The position numbers were made by a program, and so were the translations under genes. Shown piece after piece: positions 8,387 through 15,832 of a stretch of 64,000 nt of DNA (positions within the stretch are counted from its first letter, which is position 1; every line of letters begins with the position of its first letter). Under the pieces are notes generated by a model. The model worked only from the letters and a program-made list of their open reading frames with translations. It made no database searches and was not told the origin of the DNA. Source of the stretch: Streptomyces venezuelae (GTDB lineage: Bacteria; Actinomycetota; Actinomycetes; Streptomycetales; Streptomycetaceae). The stretch is from the NCBI RefSeq assembly GCF_008642275.1, contig NZ_CP029189.1, positions 6,864,001 to 6,928,000 on the forward strand, in the 5' to 3' direction.

Positions 8387-8997
8387 GTGCATGACGGAGC
8401 GGGAAGCACCGCAAGGCAGCTGACGGGGTATGTCGAGTGCCTGCGCGATGCCTGTACCACCGGGCGCCGGATGACGCGCACCGAGCTGGAGGCACGCCGC
8501 GCCGAGGGGGAGCGGGCCGCGGAGCTCGGCCTCACACTGCGCGTGATGATCTGCGAGAACCTGGCCGTGTCCAGGAGGTCCTCACCCGGGTGCCGATCCA
8601 GCAGGCAGGCTCCCTGCTCGCGGTATCCGAACAGGCCATAGACGCCTTGGTGGAGGGTACGAGCGCGCCCAGCACCAGGCCGTGCGTCAGGAGGAGGCCG
8701 CTCGCCGCGAGTTCATCGACGACCTCCTGCACGGGCGTAGTGATCTCGGGAGGCTGGCCGAGCGTGCCGAGCGCTTCGGGCTGCGCCTCTCCCAGGCCCA
8801 CGCGGTGGCCGTGGCGAGCGGACCTGAGCCGTACGGAGACGGCTATCCGGTGGCCGCGGGATCGAATCGGCGGTGCTGAGCCGGTTCACGGGCCGGCAGA
8901 TCCTGCTCACCACCATGGACGGGCGGCTGATCTGTGTGGCCCCCGGCGACCAGCCGGATGTTCTGGCGTTCTTCGCCAAGCAGGCGTACGCCGCCAC
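8387..8997 (+). pseudogene. PucR/CdaR-type regulator, decayed and truncated
   Basis: Fragments of one protein occur in successive plus-strand frames. First is STARQLTGYVECLRDACTTG with RMTRTELEARRAEGERAAEL. Then QEVLTRV and SEQAIDALVEG. Then RREFIDDLLHGRSDLGRLAE with AERFGLRLSQAHAVAVA. Last is LSRFTGRQILLTTMDGRLIC with APGDQPDVLAFFAKQAYA. This is the N-terminal and central part of the PucR-like (helix-turn-helix at C-terminus) family. At least three frameshifts are needed to join the pieces. The gene is cut off exactly where the 33-bp repeat begins at 8998, so the DNA-binding domain is missing. Confidence 0.65.
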
Positions 8998-9030
8998 GAG
9001 CTCGAAGACGCCGGGTACGCGCCGCACGCC
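8998..9030. repeat. 33-bp direct repeat, right copy
   Basis: Identical to 3628-3660. The left boundary coincides with the break in the PucR-type pseudogene. To the right the toxin-like coding sequence continues toward its N-terminus on the minus strand. Confidence 0.9.
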
Positions 9031-9150
9031 CTTGATGCGGAGGCCGGCGGGGAACGGGCCCGGCGCGCGACGAGCGTCGACGAAGGCGTGGCGGCCTGAC
9101 GGAAGGCGCGGCGATGTTCGGGAGTGAGGAGGGCGAGGGTGAAGCGTGGC
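8998..9150 (-). pseudogene. Toxin-like gene, N-terminal half
   Basis: The minus strand reads PFPAGLRIKGVRRVPGVFEL just above 8998. In another frame further upstream it reads RFTLALLTPEHRRAFRQAA. Together they resemble the first half of the small RelE/ParE-like family whose second half lies at 3490-3660. A frameshift separates the two pieces. Downstream of VFEL the frame enters unrelated sequence (the antisense of the PucR-type pseudogene). The family call is tentative; the complementarity with the left fragment is direct. Confidence 0.4.
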
Positions 9151-9545
9151 AGAGCCCTCGTGCGTGGGCACGGCGAAGTCCTCCAGGACGAACGAAGCCC
9201 CCGTCCGGGACTGTGCTGCGGTACCGCACATGATCGTGACCTCGATGCGTCGCGAGTGATGCTCGCCGGCCGGCAGGCAGGCAGGCAGGCGGGCGGGGAG
9301 GGTAGGAACGACGCGCAGCCTCGTACGGGTCGTGCCTGCGATCCGTAGGTCCGCCATCAGCGCGCCGCTCGCGGCCCGGCTCCCAGGTGCGCCGCCGGGC
9401 ACGCGGTGGCTCTGTGATCCCCGGGGCTGCCTGACGGTGTTCCGCCTGCCCGGCGCACCCGGACAGGACCACGGCCGCGAGCACGGTCAAAGTGGCGGCG
9501 TACGAGGGAAGCAGAGTCGTCTCGAATGGAACCTCTCCAACGGAC
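9151..9545 (-). pseudogene. Decayed lipoprotein gene
   Basis: The minus strand has a lipoprotein-type signal (YAATLTVLAAVVLSGCAG, lipobox LSGC) near 9510-9440. A shifted frame then carries a beta-sandwich-like segment: VVPTLPARLPA, GEHHSRRIEVTI and SFVLEDFAVPTHEGSA. A frameshift near 9400 separates them. A GGCA tetranucleotide tract at 9272-9290 sits in the second part. No intact start was found. The product family is not recognised. Confidence 0.4.
9272..9290. repeat. GGCA tetranucleotide tract
   Basis: Four to five tandem GGCA units, flanked by further G/C-rich near-repeats (CCGGCC before, GGGCGGGG after). It lies in the decayed lipoprotein reading frame, where slippage would change frame. 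Confidence 0.7.
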
Positions 9546-9884
9546 GGGGTAGAGCCCGTCGCGCCGGGCTCGCATTCCCAGCCCGCCAGGCCTGCGCAGC
9601 CGTGCGGGTGGTCAGCATGACGAAGGTGTTGCCACGGCGGCAACCGCAGACCTGGCACCACCACCCGGGCAGAGCTGACCATGACATCTGCCGACCCGTA
9701 GGACATTGCCTGGCCCCGGCAAACCTGGAATCCGAAGACCGACAGCACCGCCCCTGCAGCGACCGGCCGCGTCGTCGATAGAGTCACCAGGCCGCACCGC
9801 GATCCGGCGACCGCCGTACCAGCGCAGTCGGCCCGCAGCATGCGCAGCCTCGTACCGCTTGCACACCTTGTAGGAGCCAGACGC
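9546..9884. other. Intergenic region upstream of small membrane genes
   Basis: About 340 bp with only overlapping low-confidence frames on both strands. I see no recognisable domain, RNA or strong hairpin. It presumably holds the promoter for the gene at 9885. Confidence 0.4.
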
Positions 9885-10202
9885 ATGAGATGGCACTGGA
9901 TCGGCCTCGCTGTGTTCACCCTCACCCTGCTGCCGACAGGCCTGGCCATGGCCGTTGACCGAGTGCCGGAGCGGCTGCGCGGCAGGCTGACGCCCGTGAG
10001 GCCGCACGGTTGGTTCCTCCTGATGATCTATGCCACCGCACCCGTCAACGCGGTTCCCCGCCTGGCCGGGGCGTCCCCCGACGTCACGCTCGCCTGCACG
10101 GCCGTCGGCGGGGCCTTCGCCGTCACCGGCTGCCTGTTTCTGGGCTTCGCCACCTACACCCGTGAGCGCCGCCAGGTCGCCGCCCATCGCGAGGAGCCCT
10201 GA
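9885..10202 (+). CDS. Small membrane protein, 105-aa family copy 1
   Basis: 105 aa from ATG 9885, with TAGGAGCC at 9871-9878. Helix 1 is at residues 5-24. A short basic loop (RLRGRLTPVRPHG) leads to helix 2 (about 43-58) and helix 3 (about 68-92). It is a paralogue of 10725-11042: same length, and the core APVNAVPRLAGASPDVTLAC aligns with APLNALPRMADLPQGVVTAC. Function unknown. It is followed 4 bp later by another small gene, suggesting a transcript that may run through the cluster toward NhaA. Confidence 0.65.
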   Translation: MRWHWIGLAVFTLTLLPTGLAMAVDRVPERLRGRLTPVRPHGWFLLMIYATAPVNAVPRLAGASPDVTLACTAVGGAFAVTGCLFLGFATYTRERRQVAAHREEP

Positions 10203-10206
10203 AACC

Positions 10207-10449
10207 GTGTCCTCCTCATCCCGTCGGACGGGCGCCAGGCGGCGTGAAGCCGTCTCGCTCGTCGTCTGGTGGACCGTGCTCGCCCTTGCCGTCTGGCTGC
10301 TGGGCCGCGCCACGGGCCGCCCGGTCGGCCTCGTGCCAAGCGTCGCGTCCGCCGCCCTCCTGGCTGCCGTCGGTGAAACCGGTGACTTGGTTCGCCGACG
10401 CTGGACGGCACGGCGGCATCAGCGGGAAGAAACGTCACGTCTGCCCTGA
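10207..10449 (+). CDS. Small membrane protein
   Basis: 80 aa from GTG 10207, 4 bp after the previous stop, with GAGGAGCC at 10191-10198. It has a basic N-terminus (RRTGARRREA) and two hydrophobic segments (about residues 16-33 and 38-55). The C-terminus is strongly basic (RRRWTARRHQREE). I do not recognise the family. The tight spacing argues for co-translation with the preceding 105-aa protein. Confidence 0.5.
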   Translation: MSSSSRRTGARRREAVSLVVWWTVLALAVWLLGRATGRPVGLVPSVASAALLAAVGETGDLVRRRWTARRHQREETSRLP

Positions 10450-10724
10450 GGCCATACCGAAGCCTGTGCCACAGTGACAGGACGAGGAGGTTCCCACGCC
10501 GCTCGCGGACAGCCGGAATGCGCAGGACGCATCGCCCCGACGGTGAAGCCCCGCGATGTCCCCTAACGCGGCACTGCCGGGACACCGGAGCGTCGGTGCT
10601 GCCGGGGGCGACGCCCCCTTATGCTTGGTTGACGGTGCTCCCGCACTGCGCGCACGGCCGGATCCCGGCATACAGCGTCGCGGTCGTCACCGCCTGGTGC
10701 GGGCATCGCACGTGAGAGGTACCC

Positions 10725-11042
10725 ATGAACAGCAACCCGGTGTACTACGCCCTCGCTCTCGTGGCAGCGACCCTGCTTCTGTTTCCCGTCGCGGTCGCCC
10801 TGCTTGCCGGCTGGGCGCCGCCCGGCCTACGTGCGCGGGAGGTGAGGAAGCCGTATGCCCACGCGATTCTGTGCCTCTACCTCCAGGCCCCTCTGAACGC
10901 GCTGCCGCGGATGGCCGACTTGCCGCAGGGCGTGGTCACGGCCTGCGCGACTTTGGGAGTCGCCTGCGGCGGAGTGGCGGTCGCCTTCCTGGTGCGAGCC
11001 CTCAGCGCCGGTCGCCGAATCGCCACGGGTGGTGCGCGTTGA
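10725..11042 (+). CDS. Small membrane protein, 105-aa family copy 2
   Basis: 105 aa from ATG 10725, with GAGAGG at 10711-10716. Three hydrophobic segments lie at about residues 7-30, 46-60 and 70-92. It is a clear paralogue of 9885-10202. Its stop overlaps the TTG start of the next gene (TTGA), so the two are translationally coupled. A shortened relative is also coupled to a relative of the next gene at 29554-29933, indicating that this pair travels together. Function unknown. Confidence 0.65.
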   Translation: MNSNPVYYALALVAATLLLFPVAVALLAGWAPPGLRAREVRKPYAHAILCLYLQAPLNALPRMADLPQGVVTACATLGVACGGVAVAFLVRALSAGRRIATGGAR

Positions 11043-11266
11043 ACCCGGCCTTCTGTACCCGAGTCCGCATGTGGCTCCGCAACAACGGCACCGAACTCCG
11101 CGTCGGCATGCTGCTTGCGTTTGTGGGCGCGCCACTCTCGCTGGGGGGAGCCTTCCTCTACACCCTGCCAGAGCCCGCTTTTCCCCTTCTCTACATCGGG
11201 TTGTCCTGCTTGTTCACGGGGTTGGCCATGGTGGGCGCGAATACCTCTGGTCGACGTCGCCGCTGA
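11039..11266 (+). CDS. 75-aa two-helix membrane protein next to NhaA
   Basis: 75 aa from TTG 11039, overlapping the previous stop by 4 bases. The TTG is preferred over the internal ATG at 11069 because the paralogue at 29706-29933 then has exactly the same length and aligns end to end (NPAFCTRVRMWLRNN with TARTRTRLRAWLVRN). Signature: VGAPLSLGGAFLYTLPEPAF, then PLLYIGLSCLFTGLAMVGAN. It has two hydrophobic helices and a basic tail. It converges on NhaA (11443-12747). I do not recognise a named family. Confidence 0.65.
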   Translation: MNPAFCTRVRMWLRNNGTELRVGMLLAFVGAPLSLGGAFLYTLPEPAFPLLYIGLSCLFTGLAMVGANTSGRRRR

Positions 11267-11442
11267 CGAGCGGTGCGCTGTCGGCCCGATGGCCGCTAGC
11301 GCCTGGTCTTCTCCGATCGGCCCGCCCGGCTGCCAGCGGCGGCCGCGGCAATACGGATCGCCCGGCAGGCGGCCCGTGGCGGCCGTGAGCACGCGTGGCC
11401 TGCTGCCTCGGCGGTCGGGTTGGTGCTGGCGTCCCTCTTCGT

Positions 11443-12747
11443 TCAGCCGACTTCGGAGGCGGAGGGTTTCGTGTCGCGCTGGTAGATGTCGGGGATGCCG
11501 TCGGCGTCGGCGTCGAGGTTCTCTTCTTCGTACAGGCGTTTGTAGACGGTGTTGCGGCGGCGCAGCAGTACGGCGGCCAGGACGGCGGCGGTGACGGAGG
11601 CAATGAGGACGGCAGCCTTGACGTGCTCTCCCACCGCTGCGCCGGGGAAGGCGAGCTCACCGATGAGGAGTGCGACGGTGAAGCCGATCCCGGCGAGGAC
11701 CGACAGCCCCAGGACGTCGGCCCAGGCGAGGTCTGGATTGAGCTCGGCTTTGGTGAAGCGGGCGGCGAGGTAGGTGCCGAGGAAGATGCCGAGGACCTTG
11801 CCGACGACGAGTCCGATGACGACGCCGAGCGGTTCGGGGGTGGTGAACACCTCTGCCAGGGCGGGTCCGGAGATGCTGACGCCCGCCGCGAAGAGGGCGA
11901 AGAGCGGCACCGCGACACCGGCGGAGAAGGGGTGCAGCAGGTGCGAGACGCGGGATGCGGGTGACACGTCCTCGCCCTTGTCGCGGGTGGTGCGCAGGAT
12001 GAGGCCCATGGCGACGCCGGCGACGGTGGCGTGCACGCCACCGTTGTACATGAGGGCCCAGATCGCGATGCCGAGGGGCACGTACCACCACCAGCCGCGG
12101 ACGCGGTAGCGCTGGAGGAGGTAGAAGGCGGCGAGGCCGGCGAAGGCTCCGCCGAGCGCCCAGAGGTTCAGGTCGCTGGTGAAGAAGATCGCGATGATGA
12201 GGATGGCGCCGAGGTCGTCGACGACGGCGAGGGTGAGGAGGAAGGCGCGCAGCGCGGCGGGCAGGTGCGTGGAGATGACGGCGAGCACGGCCAGCGCGAA
12301 GGCGATGTCGGTGGCCATGGGGACGGCCCAGCCGTCGAGGCTGCCGCCACCGGCCGAGGCTGTTGCGGCATAGAGCGCGGCGGGCACGGCCATGCCACAG
12401 ATGGCGGCGATGACCGGGAGGGCGGCCGTGGCGGGGGTGCGCAGCTCGCCGACGACCAGTTCGCGTTTGAGTTCGATGCCGGCGACGAGGAAGAAGATCG
12501 CGAGGAGGCCGTCGGCGGTCCAGTGCCCCACGGAGAGGTCCAGGCCGAGTGCGGGTATGCCGAAGTGGAAGTCGCGTATCGCCTCGTAGGCGCCGCTGAA
12601 CGGAGTGTTGGCCCATATCAACGCGATCACGGCGGCGGCGAGGAGAACCAGCCCGCCTACGGTTTCGGTCCGCAGGGCGGAGGCGATGGCCTGCCGCTCG
12701 GGCCACGGCATGAGGCCGAAAACGATACGTGGGCGCTGGTCGCTCAT
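11443..12747 (-). CDS. nhaA: Na+/H+ antiporter NhaA
   Basis: 434 aa. NhaA hallmarks are present: FFLVAGIELKREL (about residues 85-97), VPMATDIAFALAVLAV (about 141-156) and LAVVDDLGAI (about 172-181). The last two carry the aspartates equivalent to Asp133 and Asp163/164 of the E. coli protein that bind Na+ and H+. About 11 hydrophobic helices are evident. A polar C-terminal tail of about 35 residues (NLDADADGIPDIYQRD) extends beyond the transport core. It exports Na+ or Li+ in exchange for protons across the cytoplasmic membrane. A short element in its 5' leader (12800-12825) is shared with the CPA1 antiporter gene at 28107-29348. Confidence 0.93.
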   Translation of the reverse strand: MSDQRPRIVFGLMPWPERQAIASALRTETVGGLVLLAAAVIALIWANTPFSGAYEAIRDFHFGIPALGLDLSVGHWTADGLLAIFFLVAGIELKRELVVGELRTPATAALPVIAAICGMAVPAALYAATASAGGGSLDGWAVPMATDIAFALAVLAVISTHLPAALRAFLLTLAVVDDLGAILIIAIFFTSDLNLWALGGAFAGLAAFYLLQRYRVRGWWWYVPLGIAIWALMYNGGVHATVAGVAMGLILRTTRDKGEDVSPASRVSHLLHPFSAGVAVPLFALFAAGVSISGPALAEVFTTPEPLGVVIGLVVGKVLGIFLGTYLAARFTKAELNPDLAWADVLGLSVLAGIGFTVALLIGELAFPGAAVGEHVKAAVLIASVTAAVLAAVLLRRRNTVYKRLYEEENLDADADGIPDIYQRDTKPSASEVG

Positions 12748-12789
12748 GAGGGTGGCCTTCCGGGGGCGTCGGCTGGAAATGGGCGCACG

Positions 12790-12830
12790 GCCCCTAGGAC
12801 GCCGACCAGACTTCCCGGCACACCGCGCAT
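12790..12830 (-). promoter_or_regulatory. Conserved leader element upstream of nhaA
   Basis: On the minus strand, in the nhaA leader 50-80 bp before the ATG, 26 bases (12825 down to 12800) read CGGTGTGCCGGGAAGTCTGG then TCGGCG. They match 25 of 26 bases in the leader of the CPA1 antiporter gene at 29415-29390. Short stems can be drawn (CCGG with CUGG closing GAAGU; GCCG with CGGC). Two further small inverted repeats lie just 5' (GGCAG/CTGCC and CGCG). A transcribed cis-regulatory RNA or a shared protein site would explain this. I cannot match it to a named class. Confidence 0.55.
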
Positions 12831-12923
12831 CGCGGGCAGCCAGCTGCCCCTTGACGCGTTCTTTACACCCTATCCCGGGTCACCGGATCCCACCAGAGGG
12901 GTTCTCACCTGCTGAAACGCAGA

Positions 12924-12972
12924 TGAGCGGGCTCGTACACACCAAGGCGCAAGGTGTGTACGAGCCCGCTCA
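12924..12972 (-). terminator. 20-bp perfect hairpin after alsT
   Basis: The left arm (12924-12943) and right arm (12953-12972) are perfect inverted repeats of 20 bp (TGAGCGGGCTCGTACACACC) around a 9-base loop. It lies 25 bp past the stop of the minus-strand AlsT gene and upstream of the nhaA leader. It is best read as a strong terminator insulating nhaA from alsT. Confidence 0.85.
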
Positions 12973-12996
12973 GGAGCCGGGCCGCCGGGGGGACGG

Positions 12997-14538
12997 TCAG
13001 ACGGTGGTCTTCACCGGCTCCTGGTCTTCGTCCTCGTCTGCTTCGGTGTCCAGGCCGGCGTCGCGGCGGCGGACGTAGTCGAGGAAGGAGTTCAGCTCGC
13101 GCTTGACGACGGGGGCCAGCAGGTACAGGCCGATGATGTTGATGACGGCGAGCATGAAGAGCACCGCGTCGGCCATGTCGATCAGGGTCTGCAGGGTCAG
13201 CAGGGAACCGGCGACCGCGAACAGGGTGTACATGACCTTGAACGTCAGCTCACTGGCCTTGCTGCGGCCGAAGAGGTGGGTCCAGGCCTTCATGCAGTAG
13301 TAGCCCCAGGTCAGCACCGTGGAGATGGCGAACAGCATCACCGCGATGGTGAGGATGTACGGGAACCAGGGCAGGACCGTGCCGAAGGCGTCGGAGGTGA
13401 TCGTCACGCCGCCGATGGACTCGCCCTTGCGGGCCTCGCCCCAGCTGGCCGGGTTGGCGATGACGATCGTCAGTGCGGTCATGGTGCAGATGACGACGGT
13501 GTCGATGAAGGGCTCGAGCAGGGCGACCAGGCCCTCGCTGGCGGGGTGCTTGGTCTTGACCGCGGAGTGCGCGATCGGCGCGGAGCCGAGACCGGCCTCG
13601 TTGGAGAACGCGGCCCGCTTGAAGCCGACGATCAGCGCACCGAGGACACCACCGGCGACACCCTCGGGGTTGAAGGCGCCCTCGATGATCGAGGAGATCG
13701 CGGAGGGGAGGTCCGAGACGTTGACCGCGATGACGACGAGGCAGGCGACGATGTAGATGCCGGCCATCGCGGGGACGAGCTTGCTGGTGACGGAGGCGAT
13801 GGAGCGGATGCCTCCGAGGAGCACGATGCCGACGATCGCGGCGATCAGGATGCCGAAGAACAGGGCGCCGGCCGAGGAGCCCATCATGCCGGACTCGCCG
13901 CCGGTGACGGAGACCAGCTGGGCGTAGGACTGGTTGACCTGGAAGAGGTTGCCGCCGAAGAGACCGAAGAACAGGATCATCGCGGAGGCGAGGACGGCGA
14001 GAATCTTGCCGAGGGTCTTGCCACGGGCGCCGAAGCGCTCGGTCAGGCCCTTGGGCAGGTAGTGCATCGGGCCGCCGGAGACGCTGCCGTCGGCGTGCAC
14101 CTCGCGGTACTTGACGCCGAGGGTGACCTCGACGAACTTCGTCGCCATGCCCAGCAGGCCGCAGAGGATCATCCAGAAGGTGGCGCCCGGGCCACCGATG
14201 GAAACGGCCACCGCCACACCAGCGATGTTGCCGAGGCCGACGGTGCCAGAGACGGCCGCGGTCAGCGCCTGGAAGTGGTTGACCTCGCCGGCCGACCCCT
14301 TCTCGTCGTACTTGCCGCGCACCACGTTCACGGCGAGGCGGAACTTGCGTATCTGCACCAGCCCGAACCAGCCGGAGAAGACGAGACCGGCGACGACCAG
14401 CCAGGCGACGATCAGCGGAAGCTGTGTCCCGGCCACGGGGACCGAGTAGAAGACGATATCTCCGAGCCATTTGGCGATGGGCTCGAAGAAGCCGCTGACG
14501 GCGTCGTCGATGGAGCTGGTGACGGTGTCGAGTGACAT
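12997..14538 (-). CDS. alsT: Alanine/glycine:cation symporter (AlsT/AgcS)
   Basis: 513 aa with about 10-11 transmembrane segments. Family signatures are present: FQALTAAVSGTVGLGNIAGV (about residues 89-108), IGGPGATFWMILCGLLGMAT with KFVEVTLG, GGPMHYL, and AFSNEAGLGSAPIAH. This family (TC 2.A.25) takes up alanine or glycine with Na+ or H+. The charged C-terminus (DTEADEDEDQE) is cytoplasmic. It is monocistronic, ended by a perfect hairpin. Placement beside NhaA fits coupled sodium use and extrusion, though this is contextual only. Confidence 0.92.
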   Translation of the reverse strand: MSLDTVTSSIDDAVSGFFEPIAKWLGDIVFYSVPVAGTQLPLIVAWLVVAGLVFSGWFGLVQIRKFRLAVNVVRGKYDEKGSAGEVNHFQALTAAVSGTVGLGNIAGVAVAVSIGGPGATFWMILCGLLGMATKFVEVTLGVKYREVHADGSVSGGPMHYLPKGLTERFGARGKTLGKILAVLASAMILFFGLFGGNLFQVNQSYAQLVSVTGGESGMMGSSAGALFFGILIAAIVGIVLLGGIRSIASVTSKLVPAMAGIYIVACLVVIAVNVSDLPSAISSIIEGAFNPEGVAGGVLGALIVGFKRAAFSNEAGLGSAPIAHSAVKTKHPASEGLVALLEPFIDTVVICTMTALTIVIANPASWGEARKGESIGGVTITSDAFGTVLPWFPYILTIAVMLFAISTVLTWGYYCMKAWTHLFGRSKASELTFKVMYTLFAVAGSLLTLQTLIDMADAVLFMLAVINIIGLYLLAPVVKRELNSFLDYVRRRDAGLDTEADEDEDQEPVKTTV

Positions 14539-14934
14539 CAGGTTTTACCTCGATGGCGCAGGACCGGCGCAGTGCGGTGCGTCGGTGACAAGTGCGGGCT
14601 TGGCGCGAACGCCGTTGTCCGATCGGCGACCCTGATCGTCTCGATCCGCGGACTCGGATCGAAGCTCTCCTGGTCGGGCAAAGCCGGTTGTGCGTGCTGG
14701 CGCTCCGTCATCCGGCGAGTGCACCGAAACGGAGTTGCGTATTCCTAGCACACTCTTTACGGAATCTTTAGTGATGCAAATCATGTTCCCGGGGGGAGGG
14801 GCCCTGAATGCCTGGGCCAGTGATGCGATCGTTATTCGGATCCGTGCTTCTCCTGAGCGGACGCCGGTGTGGGGTGAAGGCTTTCCGGAGGTCGGCGACG
14901 GGCTGAGGAGACAAGGACGGGGTATGGGGTCCGC

Positions 14935-15816
14935 ATGAACTGGCTGGTCACCTTGGCGGGCGCGAGCCTCGTGCTGTTGGTCCTGCGGGACGTGTTCCAC
15001 ACCCTGTGGCACCCCACGCGCCACGGCGGTCTCAGCCGTCTGGTCATGACAACCCTGTGGAGGCTGGCCTCTTTCCTGCCCCTGCGCCGCCGGGCCTCAG
15101 GGCTGGCGGGCCCCCTCGCGATGGTGGTCGTGGTCGCGGTGTGGGCCCTCGCGGCGGTCCTGGGGTGGACCCTCATCTACTGGCCGTACATGCCGCAGGC
15201 ATTCACCTATGCCCCCGGCCTGCACCCCGCCGACCACGCGGGGTTCGAGGACGCTCTGTACGTGTCCCTGGTCCACATTTCCACCCTCGGCCTCGGGGAC
15301 ATCGCACCGGCCGACGGGTGGCTTCGCATCCTCGCCCCCATGGAGGCCATCGTCGGTTTCGCCCTGCTCAGCGCCACGGTGGCATGGACCCTCGGCATCT
15401 ACCCCGCGCTGGCCCGCCGCCGCGCCCTCGCGCTGCGCCTGTCCCACCTCGACCGCACGCATCCCACGACCGAGCAGATCGACGCCGACGCGGGCGCGGC
15501 CATCCTCGACGGACTGGCCGGAGCGGTGTCCGTGGTCTCCGTCGACTTCCAGCAGTACGCCGAGTCCTATTACTTCCACGACGGCGACGACCGGACCTCC
15601 CTCGCCCGTCAGATCACCTGCGCCGTGAACCTGGCAGACCGGGCCGCGGGCGCCCGTCACCCCGACGTCAGGCTGTCCGCCGCCGTGCTTCGGGCAGCAC
15701 TCGACGACCTGGCCGCCATCCTCGACGAGCGCTTCCTGCATACCCACGGCTCGGCGCGCGAGGTTTTCGAGGCCTTCTCCCATGACCACGGCCGCCATAC
15801 TGGCGCCGGAACCTGA
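14935..15816 (+). CDS. Two-pore-helix K+-channel-like protein with variant filter
   Basis: 293 aa. It has an N-terminal hydrophobic helix (residues 2-20), TM segments at about 52-85 and 132-157, and a pore segment DALYVSLVHISTLGLGDIAP (about 104-123). This fits the Ion_trans_2 layout, but the selectivity filter reads T-L-G-L-G-D instead of T-V-G-Y-G-D. A soluble helical C-terminal domain of about 130 residues follows, without a TrkA/RCK signature. It ends 16 bp from the end of the convergent giant ATPase gene. Ion selectivity cannot be inferred with confidence. Confidence 0.75.
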   Translation: MNWLVTLAGASLVLLVLRDVFHTLWHPTRHGGLSRLVMTTLWRLASFLPLRRRASGLAGPLAMVVVVAVWALAAVLGWTLIYWPYMPQAFTYAPGLHPADHAGFEDALYVSLVHISTLGLGDIAPADGWLRILAPMEAIVGFALLSATVAWTLGIYPALARRRALALRLSHLDRTHPTTEQIDADAGAAILDGLAGAVSVVSVDFQQYAESYYFHDGDDRTSLARQITCAVNLADRAAGARHPDVRLSAAVLRAALDDLAAILDERFLHTHGSAREVFEAFSHDHGRHTGAGT

Positions 15817-15832
15817 TGTGACCAGCCGGCCT

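Noticed and set aside
9272..9290. CRISPR-like or larger tandem array at the GGCA tract
   Set aside because: The unit is only 4 bp with no spacers; a simple microsatellite.
9612..10313. A 233-codon minus-strand frame
   Set aside because: It overlaps two small membrane protein genes with good ribosome sites on the other strand and has no recognisable domain.
12790..12830. Cobalamin or guanidine-I riboswitch upstream of nhaA
   Set aside because: GGGAAGTCTGGT superficially resembles the cobalamin GGGAA..GGTG core, but the B12 box and other conserved segments are missing; guanidine-I core motifs are also absent.
13276..14535. A 419-codon plus-strand frame across alsT
   Set aside because: Antisense of a clear membrane transporter; its Asp/Gly/Glu-rich composition is typical of shadow frames.
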